From: Chthoniobacterales bacterium
GTDB lineage: Bacteria > Verrucomicrobiota > Verrucomicrobiia > Chthoniobacterales > JAATET01
NCBI GenBank assembly: GCA_036569045.1
Contig: DATCRI010000006.1
Location: 1-64,000 of the forward strand
Reading direction: 5' to 3'
Length of the DNA stretch: 64,000 nucleotides
Numbering within the stretch: the stretch's first letter is position 1; each line of letters begins with the position of its first letter. This document shows positions 23,796 to 31,172 of the stretch, one piece after another. Under the pieces are notes generated by a model. The model saw only the letters and a list, made by a program, of their open reading frames with translations, was not told where the DNA came from and ran no database searches. The position numbers and the translations under genes are program-made.

Positions 23796-24335
23796 TCAAA
23801 ACGGAATGTTGCTGTCGTCGACGTCGGAGAAGTCCTCGACAGGCGCGGGCAGCGGTGCGCGGCGAGGTGCGGCGGGTTTGCGGTTCCGGATGGTGAAGAC
23901 CAGACGCCAGAGCTGCTTCTCGGAGGCGTCTTCGAGCGAGCAGCGGTATTGCGTGCGGCAGATCGCGGCGGCGTAGGCTGGCGACAGACCTTTCGCGGCG
24001 CACTCGTGCATGAGCTTGTGGAGAGCGACGCGCTGCGGCTCCGTCTCGCGACGCATGTGCGCCTGCATGGCGGCGACGGGCTTGCCGGCAAGGTCGAGGA
24101 AATGGGCCTTCAGCGGCAGGTAGTCGCCTTGCGAGGCCTCGCTGATGCGCCGTCCGCAGCATTTGATGGCTTGGGCGTGCCGCCAGAGATCGAACTTTGT
24201 CTCACCGCGGACGATCTGCGGCTGTTTCGCGAAGGCCTCGCGAGAGAGCATGGCGAGGCGCTGCTTCTGCTGGCTCGAGAGCGGGGCAGCGACGCAACTG
24301 CGGTCGACGGAATCGGCTGGCACGCGGGAGTTCAC
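23796..24335 (-). CDS. Phage early-region protein, unrecognised (179 aa)
   Basis: A 179-residue basic protein. The middle has two Cys (IKCCGRRISEASQGDYLPLK) and the end is an acidic tail DFSDVDDSNIPF, similar in style to the acidic C-terminal tail of single-stranded-DNA-binding proteins that recruits partners. In Mu-like phages this part of the genome often carries GemA (gp16), but the match to GemA is not convincing. Function open. Confidence 0.55.
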   Translation of the reverse strand: MNSRVPADSVDRSCVAAPLSSQQKQRLAMLSREAFAKQPQIVRGETKFDLWRHAQAIKCCGRRISEASQGDYLPLKAHFLDLAGKPVAAMQAHMRRETEPQRVALHKLMHECAAKGLSPAYAAAICRTQYRCSLEDASEKQLWRLVFTIRNRKPAAPRRAPLPAPVEDFSDVDDSNIPF

Positions 24336-24514
24336 GGCAAGACTTCCTCCAGGGCTGCGGCGAAGCGCTCGTGCAGGCGACCTTCTTCGACCTGATCGAA
24401 CGGGCGAGGCGTGAAGCCAGCGTAGATGCCGCCGAGCGTGCGGCTAATGCGTTGCGAACGCTCGGCGTGCCAATCGCGAAGCTCCCGCAGGACGGCGATG
24501 GTTTTCTCGTCCAT
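24332..24514 (-). CDS. Small phage protein (60 aa), unrecognised
   Basis: A 60-residue amphipathic helical protein (TIAVLRELRDWHAERSQRIS), overlapping the next gene by 4 bases (ATGA). Part of the chain of short early genes. No function assignable. Confidence 0.5.
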   Translation of the reverse strand: MDEKTIAVLRELRDWHAERSQRISRTLGGIYAGFTPRPFDQVEEGRLHERFAAALEEVLP

Positions 24515-24516
24515 GG

Positions 24517-24681
24517 TCAGAACCTCCGATGCGGGGGGATGTGCTGGCCGCGCTCGCGGCGTGGGCGCCAGAGAATTGCTCCGACGGCGAGGCCGGCGCC
24601 GATCTGCACGAGCGAGAGCGCGAGCATCACGGCGTAGCCGGAGAAGGTGAACTCGGTGAGAGAGTCGAGGATCTGCTTCAT
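24517..24681 (-). CDS. Small single-pass membrane protein (54 aa)
   Basis: A 54-residue protein with one strong membrane segment (YAVMLALSLVQIGAGLAVGA) and a basic cytoplasmic tail (RPRRERGQHIPPHRRF). The ATG at 24681 overlaps the upstream stop. In the early operon such a protein could affect superinfection or host membrane functions; this is speculation. Confidence 0.5.
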   Translation of the reverse strand: MKQILDSLTEFTFSGYAVMLALSLVQIGAGLAVGAILWRPRRERGQHIPPHRRF

Positions 24682-24965
24682 GGCTGGGAGGATTTCGGGT
24701 TGCACCGGGCGACCAGCCACTCGGCGAGGTCGGCTGGACCGTGGAAGTTGCGGACGTTGAAGGCGCTCTTGATCGAGATCATCGGCGACTGGAGGTCGAA
24801 CCGGATGCTGACCGCGAAGTCGTTCGTGCCGGCATTGCCGAAGGCCGTGGCCTCGCGAATGAGCGCCTCCAGGACGAATTGCGTGACCTCGCGCTCCGAG
24901 AGCGGCTCGGCGGGCGGCAGGGTGAGGGCGCGGCGTGCGCGCACAGTGGCGCTGGCGGCGTTCAT
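24678..24965 (-). CDS. Small phage early protein (95 aa), unrecognised
   Basis: A 95-residue protein with a central helix (EREVTQFVLEALIREATAFG) and a C-terminal segment ADLAEWLVARCNP. Overlaps both neighbours by 4 bases. No domain recognised. Confidence 0.5.
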   Translation of the reverse strand: MNAASATVRARRALTLPPAEPLSEREVTQFVLEALIREATAFGNAGTNDFAVSIRFDLQSPMISIKSAFNVRNFHGPADLAEWLVARCNPKSSQP

Positions 24966-25576
24966 GCGTTTGCTAGATCGAGGTTGATCTGACGGTAGGC
25001 GCCGGCATCGTCGCGTTTGTAGATGCGGATATAGCTGCGCGTGCTGCTCACCTGAAGGCTGTCGCCAATAGCCTCCATGGCGCGTGCCCAGCGACCGTCT
25101 TTGATGTCGAGCTTTCGTAAACTCAGGATGCGAGCGGTATCGATCTTGCCCGTGCGGTCGACCTGAAAGGCGTCGCCGATGAGGGTGACGATCTCGGGAC
25201 GAGCCCCATCAGCCCATTCCTTGAGACACTCGTCGATCAAGGCCTTGGCGGCTTGCAGGCGCTCGTCGAAGACGAGCTGATCGGCGATCGCGCGGTGAAC
25301 CTTGATGCTGCCGTTGAAGCTCACGAGCGTGAGATTGCCCTTCTTTCCTCCGATGGTGGCCCCGTATTTCTCGGCGCTCAGTTCGGCGAAGGCCTCAACG
25401 TCGCCGAAGGCTTTTTGGCGGAAGGCACGGAGGCGATTGTTGATGTCCTCCGCGATTGCGAGGAGTTCCGCGAGCAGGCAGTCGCGCTCTTGGTCGATGG
25501 GCTTGATCTGTGCCTCGGGGATGAGGCGGCCTTTCGCGTCTTCCCGGTATCCGACGGGGAGTTGAGTATTTTTCAT
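24962..25576 (-). CDS. DUF3164 family phage early protein
   Basis: A 204-residue protein fitting DUF3164, a family found in Mu-like and related phages next to transposition or recombination genes: KGRLIPEAQIKPIDQERDCL, AFAELSAEKYGATIGGKKGN, LVSFNGSIKVHRAIADQLVF, TRSYIRIYKRD. Function is undefined in the literature known to me. It is co-directional with MuB and overlaps the upstream gene by 4 bases. Confidence 0.8.
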   Translation of the reverse strand: MKNTQLPVGYREDAKGRLIPEAQIKPIDQERDCLLAELLAIAEDINNRLRAFRQKAFGDVEAFAELSAEKYGATIGGKKGNLTLVSFNGSIKVHRAIADQLVFDERLQAAKALIDECLKEWADGARPEIVTLIGDAFQVDRTGKIDTARILSLRKLDIKDGRWARAMEAIGDSLQVSSTRSYIRIYKRDDAGAYRQINLDLANA

Positions 25577-25785
25577 TTGGCTTTCGGTTTAGGTTTGCGG
25601 CGGGGGTGAATAAGGCCTGCCTCAGCCAGGGCGACGGTGGCGTTCGCCAGAGCGGGGATGCAGTCGGCGCAGACGGGGCCGAGGGCGTCGTCGACGATCG
25701 GCGCGCCGTCCTTGCCGCGAGCGGCGGGTTCGTCCTCGCAGCACAGGCAGAGCGGGACGTTGGTGCCGGGGATCGTGGTCGTCAT
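25573..25785 (-). CDS. Small zinc-finger-like phage protein (70 aa)
   Basis: A 70-residue protein with CLCCEDEPAARG near the start and VCADCIPAL about 20 residues later, a CxxC...CxxC zinc-binding pattern, and a basic tail PRRKPKPKAK. Possibly a DNA- or protein-binding regulator. It overlaps both neighbours by 4 bases. Confidence 0.55.
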   Translation of the reverse strand: MTTTIPGTNVPLCLCCEDEPAARGKDGAPIVDDALGPVCADCIPALANATVALAEAGLIHPRRKPKPKAK

Positions 25786-26207
25786 GCCAGGCTCCTTTCC
25801 TCGGTGGCCGCGCGGGCGGCGAGGATACGGCGGTTCGCCTCGCGCACGCGGCGCTCGTGCTCGGCCCGGCAGCGCAGGGCGCGCTCCCAGGCGAGTTCCT
25901 TGCCGAGGGTGTCGATGTTGAACCGGCGTTTCTTCGCGCCTAGCTGCACGCAGAAGTAGCGGCGAGGCTTGCAACCGGGGCCTTTGCGCTCGCGGCTGTA
26001 GCTGATGCCGGCGACGCCGGTGCGCGACCGGACATCGGTCGAGCGCACGGTGCGCAGGTATGGCCCGCGCACGGCGACCCAGTGCCCGCCGGACTTCTTG
26101 CGACCGGCCTTCGCGCCGCGCAGGGCGTCGGGATCGGGCAGCTCGAACCGCGGACGCGTCGCCGCCTCGGCGCGGCGCTCGGGATCGTGAGCAGTCATGC
26201 TAGACAT
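25782..26207 (-). CDS. AP2-like DNA-binding phage protein
   Basis: A 141-residue basic protein. The middle (VAGISYSRERKGPGCKPRRY, then FCVQLGAKKRRFNIDTLGKE, then AWERALRCRAEHERR) has the strand-strand-strand-helix pattern of AP2/integrase N-terminal-type DNA-binding domains, with conserved Gly, aromatic and 'LG...F' positions. Such domains occur in phage homing endonucleases and regulators, but no nuclease domain is visible here. ATG at 26198 is an alternative start. Confidence 0.6.
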   Translation of the reverse strand: MSSMTAHDPERRAEAATRPRFELPDPDALRGAKAGRKKSGGHWVAVRGPYLRTVRSTDVRSRTGVAGISYSRERKGPGCKPRRYFCVQLGAKKRRFNIDTLGKELAWERALRCRAEHERRVREANRRILAARAATEERSLA

Positions 26208-26422
26208 GTCTCAAGCCCCCCCCCCCGCACGGTTTTGCGGGCGTCGTCGACAGAGGCGACGGCCTGCTGTTTCACGAACTTCTCGACGCGTTCCTCGATC
26301 TCTTCGAGGAACGCGGGCGAGACGCGATTGGCCTTGATGCCGAACTCTGCGCAGGCCGCCAGGGCGAGCCGACGAACCTCGGAGAAGCGGAGCAGGCGTC
26401 CGGATTTGGCTTCCGCGCTCAT
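26195..26422 (-). CDS. Small phage protein next to MuB (75 aa), unrecognised
   Basis: A 75-residue helical protein (RFSEVRRLALAACAEFGIKA, then AFLEEIEERVEKFVKQQAV). It starts 4 bases inside the end of MuB (ATGA) and overlaps the AP2-like gene. It resembles a short histone-like or coiled-coil protein. No function assigned. Confidence 0.5.
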   Translation of the reverse strand: MSAEAKSGRLLRFSEVRRLALAACAEFGIKANRVSPAFLEEIEERVEKFVKQQAVASVDDARKTVRGGGLETCLA

Positions 26423-27435
26423 CGGGACTCGACCTCCTGCGAGATGGCGGTAGACCAGCAATTCAGATCGGGTCCGGCGGTGCCGTCGGCGAGCTTCACG
26501 ACGCGGGAGACCACGTCGCGGACGAATGCGAGATTCCCGAAGGTCTGCACCTTGCTCTTGATGAGCTTGATGGCCTCGGCGACGCCATCGACGGCGGCGA
26601 CCTCTCGCGGCTGCATGCCGGCGAAGGCGGGCACGCGGCGAGCGATGAGTCGCAGGATGTCGTTTTCCCGGGCCGTGCCGAAGCGAAGGCGCTCGGCGAG
26701 GCGGTTGCCGGTGAGCTGGCGGGCCTCCTCGTAGGCCTCGCGCTGGAGGCGCTGCCAGAGGGTGCCGTAGGCGGCGGCGATGAACTCGCCGGGGGTGAGG
26801 TTGATGAGCGTCTTGAGCGTGTTGAGGCAACGCAGGCCCATGTGGTGGGCCTCGTCGATCGCCACGCACACGCGGGTCTGCCGCAGGCGCTGGATCACCT
26901 TTTCCATGCGATCGACGGCGAGCGTGGGCTGGTCCTTAATGCCAAGGGCGGTAAGGATCGCGCCGAGGAAGGCGTTCGGATTGTCGTTCCACACCTCCAT
27001 CGCCTCGATGAGGAGCACCCGCGCGCCGAACTTCGCCTGGAGCGCGGCGAGCGACTTCGTCTTGCCCGCGCCGGTGTCGCCCTCAATGAGGATGAATCGG
27101 GCGTTCCCGCTCTCGCGGGCGGTCTCGGCGAAGGCCCGCTTCAGCTCGAGCACGGTGGAGAAATCCTCGTAGGTTTCGTCGGCCGTGGTCTCGCTGCTGG
27201 CGAGGCTCTCGATCACCGCCCAGACGGCGCGGTAGTTGTCGAGCTGCCGGTCGAGATCGAGCTCGAGCAGGTCGTTGTTGCAGATACGTGTGTAGGTCTT
27301 CGTCGAGCCAAGCCCGGCGAATTTCTTCACCATCGCGTTGTCGGACAGCCGCTCGGCGGTCTGGTATTCGCGAATCTGGAGGCCGAGCTTGACCAGCTCG
27401 GCGGCGTCGCGGGTGTCGAGAAGCTCAGGCGCCAT
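26419..27435 (-). CDS. MuB-type AAA+ ATPase, target-DNA activator for transposition
   Basis: A 338-residue AAA ATPase with Walker A IEGDTGAGKTKS, Walker B CVAIDEAHHMG and sensor-like GEFIAAAYGT. The N-terminal ~75 residues (LSDNAMVKKFAGLGSTKTYT) match the HTH domain of MuB/ISTB-like target-binding ATPases. MuB coats target DNA, stimulates MuA strand transfer and confers target immunity. It lies downstream of MuA with one small gene between. Confidence 0.9.
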   Translation of the reverse strand: MAPELLDTRDAAELVKLGLQIREYQTAERLSDNAMVKKFAGLGSTKTYTRICNNDLLELDLDRQLDNYRAVWAVIESLASSETTADETYEDFSTVLELKRAFAETARESGNARFILIEGDTGAGKTKSLAALQAKFGARVLLIEAMEVWNDNPNAFLGAILTALGIKDQPTLAVDRMEKVIQRLRQTRVCVAIDEAHHMGLRCLNTLKTLINLTPGEFIAAAYGTLWQRLQREAYEEARQLTGNRLAERLRFGTARENDILRLIARRVPAFAGMQPREVAAVDGVAEAIKLIKSKVQTFGNLAFVRDVVSRVVKLADGTAGPDLNCWSTAISQEVESR

Positions 27436-27691
27436 GGCTGCGAGCGGAGTTGAGGGTGAAGGGAGCGCCGGTGATGAGCGCGCCCAGGCCGCGAGGCTCG
27501 ATGCTCTTCGCCGGGCGCGGCGTGGCGTGGAGCCCGGCGAGTTTTTGCAGCCGGCGGGCGTCCCGCTCGAGGCGAGAGATTTCAAATTGCTCGTGACGCA
27601 CGGCTCGCGCCAGGTCGCGGCGACGCTGGCGCGCCTGCCGGACGAGTCGCGCGGCGCGCCAGTTAAGGATGAGTCGGATGAGGGAGTTCAC
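27425..27691 (-). CDS. Small coiled-coil protein between MuA and MuB (88 aa)
   Basis: An 88-residue protein from a GTG preceded by AAGGAA four bases earlier, a good ribosome-binding site that decides the start. Residues 1-55 are a basic amphipathic helix (ILNWRAARLVRQARQRRRDL, then ARAVRHEQFEISRLERDARR) suited to coiled-coil or DNA contact. It overlaps the MuB start by 11 bases. Unknown function, possibly an accessory to the transposition complex. Confidence 0.6.
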   Translation of the reverse strand: MNSLIRLILNWRAARLVRQARQRRRDLARAVRHEQFEISRLERDARRLQKLAGLHATPRPAKSIEPRGLGALITGAPFTLNSARSHGA

Positions 27692-27728
27692 TTTTGGTTC
27701 CTTTCTTGTTGGGTTTTGGGTTGAGAAA

Positions 27729-29708
27729 TCAGACGACGAGGAACTCGCCGTTCTCCTCGGCCTCGCGCTCCATGCGCTCGACCTCGCGGCGCAGGGCCTC
27801 GTCGGCGTCGAAATCCATGCCAGGGCGGGTGCTTCGTTTCGCTGGTTTGGTCGTCTCGGGCGCAGGCGCGATGTCGCCGCCGCGCACGGACGGGGCGCTG
27901 TCGATCTGCGCGGTGCGCCCGGCGCCGTCGCTAGCGCGGGAGGCCTTCGCGATCGTGCGGCCGCCGGTGCCGAGGGCTCGGTAGTCGCTGCGCACGGCAT
28001 CTTTGAAGCCTTTCTGCCGGTCGAGCGCGCCGAGCATGGCGGTCGCGCCGCGACCATTTTCCATGTCCACGCCGAGCGCGAACTGCGGGCAGCCGTCGAC
28101 GTGCGCGGCATGGCCGAGCACCTGGTTCGCCCGGCGGCCGTCGGCATGAACGAGCGTCGCGCCGGCCTGGGCGGCCTCGCGGTCGAAATAGACGGCGAAG
28201 CGCTCGCCCTCGTGCCGCCAGAGGTCGGGATGGTGAAACCACCAGGCGCCGCGGCTCTTGTCCGGCCGGGTGAAGCGCACCATCACGTGCCCCTTGCTGG
28301 CGGTGATCTGCGTGCGGTTGCGGGAGAAAAGGTGGGTCTGCTCGGGGGTGAGGCGGCGCAGGCGCTGCTCCGCGCCGGAGGCACGCCACATCTCTTCGGG
28401 CACGCCGTGGTAGAGCGTGCCCTCGACGGGCTCGCTGTTGATGTCGTGGAGCGAGGCCTCGAGGCGGGCGAGGATTTGCTCGTGGCTGAGGAAGTAGTCG
28501 CGCGGATCGCGGTGGCCGTTCCGGCACGCAGTCCAGATCTTGTTCGTGGCCTCAAACTCGCCGCGCTTGCGCCCGATCTGGCCCTCGATGTCGCTTTGGA
28601 GCGTCTGGAGAAAATTGAAACGGTTCTCGATGATCTTCGTTGTCGGCGACTGCGAGATAATCATCTTGAGGCCGAGGGCATGCAGGCCGCCGAGGCGCTG
28701 CTCGAAGGGCGTGTGCCCCTGCTCGATCGGCTCGCCCTGGAGCTGGTGCGATTGCCAGGTGCCGCGCTCCCAGCGCTCGCCGATCATTGGCAGGCCGATG
28801 TCGCGATACGACCGGCCGACCCATTGCCAGAGGTCATCCGCACGATAGCTGTCGCGCAGACGCACGAGCAGCTCGAAGGAAAGGAACCGCAGCGAGCCGA
28901 CGTCGATCTGCGGCAGGAACTGGCCGCGCGCCAGGCGCACGCCGAAGCGGTCGCTGCACGGGTCGCCGCCCCACGGCCAGTCGATCCAGAACAGAAAGTT
29001 GGCCGACATGTCGTCGCGCTCGAAGAGGTCGCCGGGCTCGATGCGGCGCTCGCGGCCGGTGGCGTCGAGGTAGGTAAGCGTGCGCGGGCACACGAAGCTC
29101 TCGCGCACGGTGCGCGTGGGGCTGCGGTGGAAATCCATCACCGCGCCAGGAACGCGGGCCTTGAGCTGGTCGCGCAGGGTCTTTGTGAGCGTGTGCTTGC
29201 TCGCGCGCTTTTTGAGGATGGCGTCGGCCACCTCCGGCCGGCAGCGCGGATCGCGGGCCAGCTTGCGCAGGGCGGTCGTGCCGCTTTTCGTCTTCACGTA
29301 GGCCTGCCCGGCGATTTGCAGCTCCTCGGGATTCAGCACTGCGAGCGGCTTGCGCCCACAGTTCGCATAGTTCTCCTCGAGGGCCTCGGGACCGAACTTC
29401 TCGACCTTCGTCCGCCAACGCAGCTCCGTCGCGGCATCCACGCCGACCTGCCGGCAGGCCGCCGCGCGGCTAATGCCGTAGTCGCGCATGGTGTGCTCGA
29501 CGGCGGCGAGGATGGAGAGCTTCGTCTCGGCCAGGGGAGAAAGGCCGACAGCCGGGTTGGCATTATCCCCCCCGAAACTCGCCTCCCCGGCTGCCGGTGA
29601 TTCTGAAAAAGCCGCGGAGGGAGCCGCGCATGGCGTCTCGCCATCGGATCGGCCCAAGCTCTCGGGTTGGGGACGGCCCCCTCCGCAAATTTCGACGGCG
29701 CCGATCAT
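27729..29708 (-). CDS. MuA-type DDE transposase
   Basis: A 659-residue transposase. The N-terminal ~100 residues contain an HTH-like region (YGISRAAACRQVGVDAATEL). The RNase-H-fold core includes a first acidic strand NFLFWIDWPWG, LRDSYRADDLWQWVGRSY, and the Glu helix in TTKIIENRFNFLQTLQ. The Mu-type C-terminal beta-barrel follows (GHVMVRFTRPDKSRGAWWF). It joins phage ends to target DNA and drives replication by transposition. It should recognise the AAGTTTGAAATG end sites. Its start overlaps the 64-residue gene upstream. Confidence 0.9.
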   Translation of the reverse strand: MIGAVEICGGGRPQPESLGRSDGETPCAAPSAAFSESPAAGEASFGGDNANPAVGLSPLAETKLSILAAVEHTMRDYGISRAAACRQVGVDAATELRWRTKVEKFGPEALEENYANCGRKPLAVLNPEELQIAGQAYVKTKSGTTALRKLARDPRCRPEVADAILKKRASKHTLTKTLRDQLKARVPGAVMDFHRSPTRTVRESFVCPRTLTYLDATGRERRIEPGDLFERDDMSANFLFWIDWPWGGDPCSDRFGVRLARGQFLPQIDVGSLRFLSFELLVRLRDSYRADDLWQWVGRSYRDIGLPMIGERWERGTWQSHQLQGEPIEQGHTPFEQRLGGLHALGLKMIISQSPTTKIIENRFNFLQTLQSDIEGQIGRKRGEFEATNKIWTACRNGHRDPRDYFLSHEQILARLEASLHDINSEPVEGTLYHGVPEEMWRASGAEQRLRRLTPEQTHLFSRNRTQITASKGHVMVRFTRPDKSRGAWWFHHPDLWRHEGERFAVYFDREAAQAGATLVHADGRRANQVLGHAAHVDGCPQFALGVDMENGRGATAMLGALDRQKGFKDAVRSDYRALGTGGRTIAKASRASDGAGRTAQIDSAPSVRGGDIAPAPETTKPAKRSTRPGMDFDADEALRREVERMEREAEENGEFLVV

Positions 29709-29899
29709 GGCCGGCCTCCGATCCGCAAGGTGTCGATGCGGTTTTTGATCCAGCGCACGAGACCCTTTCGCGCGGCCTTCTTGGCCGACTCGACCGCGAG
29801 GACGCACCGCAGGAAGGCGATGTCGGCCTCGTCGCGGAGCTGGCGCTTCGCGGTGGCGACATCCCAGCGCAGGATCTTGCGCGCGGCGGCCTCGCTCAT
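29705..29899 (-). CDS. Small phage protein upstream of MuA (64 aa)
   Basis: A 64-residue basic helical protein (RKILRWDVATAKRQLRDEAD ... KGLVRWIKNRIDTLRIG). Overlaps both ParB-like and MuA genes by 4 bases. No family recognised. Confidence 0.5.
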   Translation of the reverse strand: MSEAAARKILRWDVATAKRQLRDEADIAFLRCVLAVESAKKAARKGLVRWIKNRIDTLRIGGRP

Positions 29900-30702
29900 G
29901 CCCGGCCTCCCGCCTTGATGGCTTTTGCGATGGCCTGCTGCACCTCTTCCGGCCACGCGAGCACGGCGCTCGCCGCCTCTTCCTGCACGGCCAGACGGGC
30001 GCTGCCCTCGAGCTTTTCCCAGCGCTGGTCGAAGCGCTTGTTCAGCGCGGAAAATGTGTCGGTGATGAGTTGGTAGGGGCTGCGGTCCTGCCGATCGCTG
30101 CCCGTCGTGGCCTCGCTGCTCGCGAGCCCGGCGACGCAGGCGCCGAGGCCGATCTCGCCGGAGAGAATGCGCGGTTCGAATTTCTCGCGGAGGTCGGGAC
30201 GGCGGGTAAAAACTTCCCACACTTTGCCGGCCTGAAAGAACAGGTCGCGCGAAAACCCGAGACGGACAGCGATCTCCTCGACAGAAATCAGAGTCGACTG
30301 AATCGACGCTGATTTTCGATCACCGCCATTTTTGGGACGGGACGAGGCCGCCAGCGGGTAGGCCAGATAGGCAAGCGCGCCTTTCCCGTAGTGGCGACGA
30401 TGGACGAGTGTGGCAAGGATGATGCCCGGCGCGTCGACCTCCTCGACTTCCTCGACGGTCACCTCGGTGAGGCCGGCGGCACGCGCCGCACGGAAGCGGT
30501 TGCGCCCATCGACGAGGTAAACATAGCCGGGCGCGCCGCCACCGTTTTCGAGAGCGGTGACGATGAGCGGCTGGTCGATGCCGCGGTCGGCAATGTCGTC
30601 AGCCAGCGCTGCGAACTCGCGAGAGTCCTCCGGCATGAGGCCGGGCAGGCCCTGCACGAGCCGGTGAAACAAAATGTGGTCGATGGGGATGGTGCGAGTC
30701 AT
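29896..30702 (-). CDS. ParB/Srx-fold DNA-binding protein
   Basis: A 268-residue protein. The N-terminal ParB-like nuclease domain has ALADDIADRGIDQPLIV and the signature VYLVDGRNRFRAARAAGLTE. The middle has an HTH-like part (ISVEEIAVRLGFSRDLFF), and the C-terminal third is helical. Many Mu-like phages carry such a protein near the transposase genes, where it probably regulates early expression or DNA organisation. A partition role is unlikely for an integrated phage. Confidence 0.85.
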   Translation of the reverse strand: MTRTIPIDHILFHRLVQGLPGLMPEDSREFAALADDIADRGIDQPLIVTALENGGGAPGYVYLVDGRNRFRAARAAGLTEVTVEEVEEVDAPGIILATLVHRRHYGKGALAYLAYPLAASSRPKNGGDRKSASIQSTLISVEEIAVRLGFSRDLFFQAGKVWEVFTRRPDLREKFEPRILSGEIGLGACVAGLASSEATTGSDRQDRSPYQLITDTFSALNKRFDQRWEKLEGSARLAVQEEAASAVLAWPEEVQQAIAKAIKAGGRA

Positions 30703-30705
30703 GAC

Positions 30706-30918
30706 TTAGTTGGCAAAAAGCTGGTCGAGGCGGAGCTGCTCGTGCTCGGCGCGCTGGAGGTGGAAAATGGCCTGCGTGGCGGTCTCGTGGAGTTCACCGC
30801 CTTCTTCGGCCAGATCGGCGACACCGCGGAGCACGCGGAGCTGATTGCTGGGAGAAAGGTCGTGCCGCGTCGCAAGGGCGCGGGCGATGACGTAGTCAAT
30901 GTCCGGGGAGCGAGTCAT
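30706..30918 (-). CDS. Small phage early protein (70 aa), unrecognised
   Basis: A 70-residue acidic helical protein (LSPSNQLRVLRGVADLAEEG). It overlaps the HTH gene by 4 bases and ends 3 bases before the ParB-like gene. Second gene of the leftward early operon. Confidence 0.5.
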   Translation of the reverse strand: MTRSPDIDYVIARALATRHDLSPSNQLRVLRGVADLAEEGGELHETATQAIFHLQRAEHEQLRLDQLFAN

Positions 30919-31121
30919 GTGAGCTGGAGTTCTTTTTCGATGGCGGCGCGCACTTCCCGGAAACGACCCTGGTTGATGGCGACCGACACCGTCGGGCGGG
31001 GGCGGTTGATGCGGCGGGCCAGCTCGGCAATGGTCATCCGATTCCGGCGGAGGAGGGCCAGAAGGACCTTGTCCCGGAAATCTTCTTGCATGCCTGAGGC
31101 AATTTGGTTAACGCCTGTCAT
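30915..31121 (-). CDS. Ner/Cro-like HTH regulator, first gene of the leftward operon
   Basis: 68 residues from the first ATG, or 58 from ATG at 31091 (MQEDFRDK). Most of it is an HTH: LALLRRNRMTIAELARRINR then PRPTVSVAINQGRF. As it is divergent from the S24 repressor across a short intergenic region, it is the expected Ner/Cro-type switch protein repressing its own and the repressor promoter. The shorter start leaves the operator-like dyad clear of the coding sequence. Confidence 0.75.
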   Translation of the reverse strand: MTGVNQIASGMQEDFRDKVLLALLRRNRMTIAELARRINRPRPTVSVAINQGRFREVRAAIEKELQLT

Positions 31122-31139
31122 CGCTTACGAGCGTCAACC
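31106..31139. promoter_or_regulatory. Candidate operator dyad in the lysis-lysogeny switch region
   Basis: GGTTAACGC (31106-31114) and GCGTCAACC (31131-31139) are inverted copies with one mismatch and a 16-base spacer, between the divergent HTH gene and S24 repressor. Two GTCA direct repeats at an 11-base period follow at 31149-31163. Both patterns suit binding by dimeric HTH repressors, but promoters could not be placed with confidence. Confidence 0.45.
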
Positions 31140-31172
31140 TTATGACCAGTCACAACTCAGTCAAACAAAAAG

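Noticed and set aside
27669-29600. 643-residue plus-strand open frame
   Set aside because: Antisense shadow of MuA; composition is typical of reversed high-GC coding sequence.
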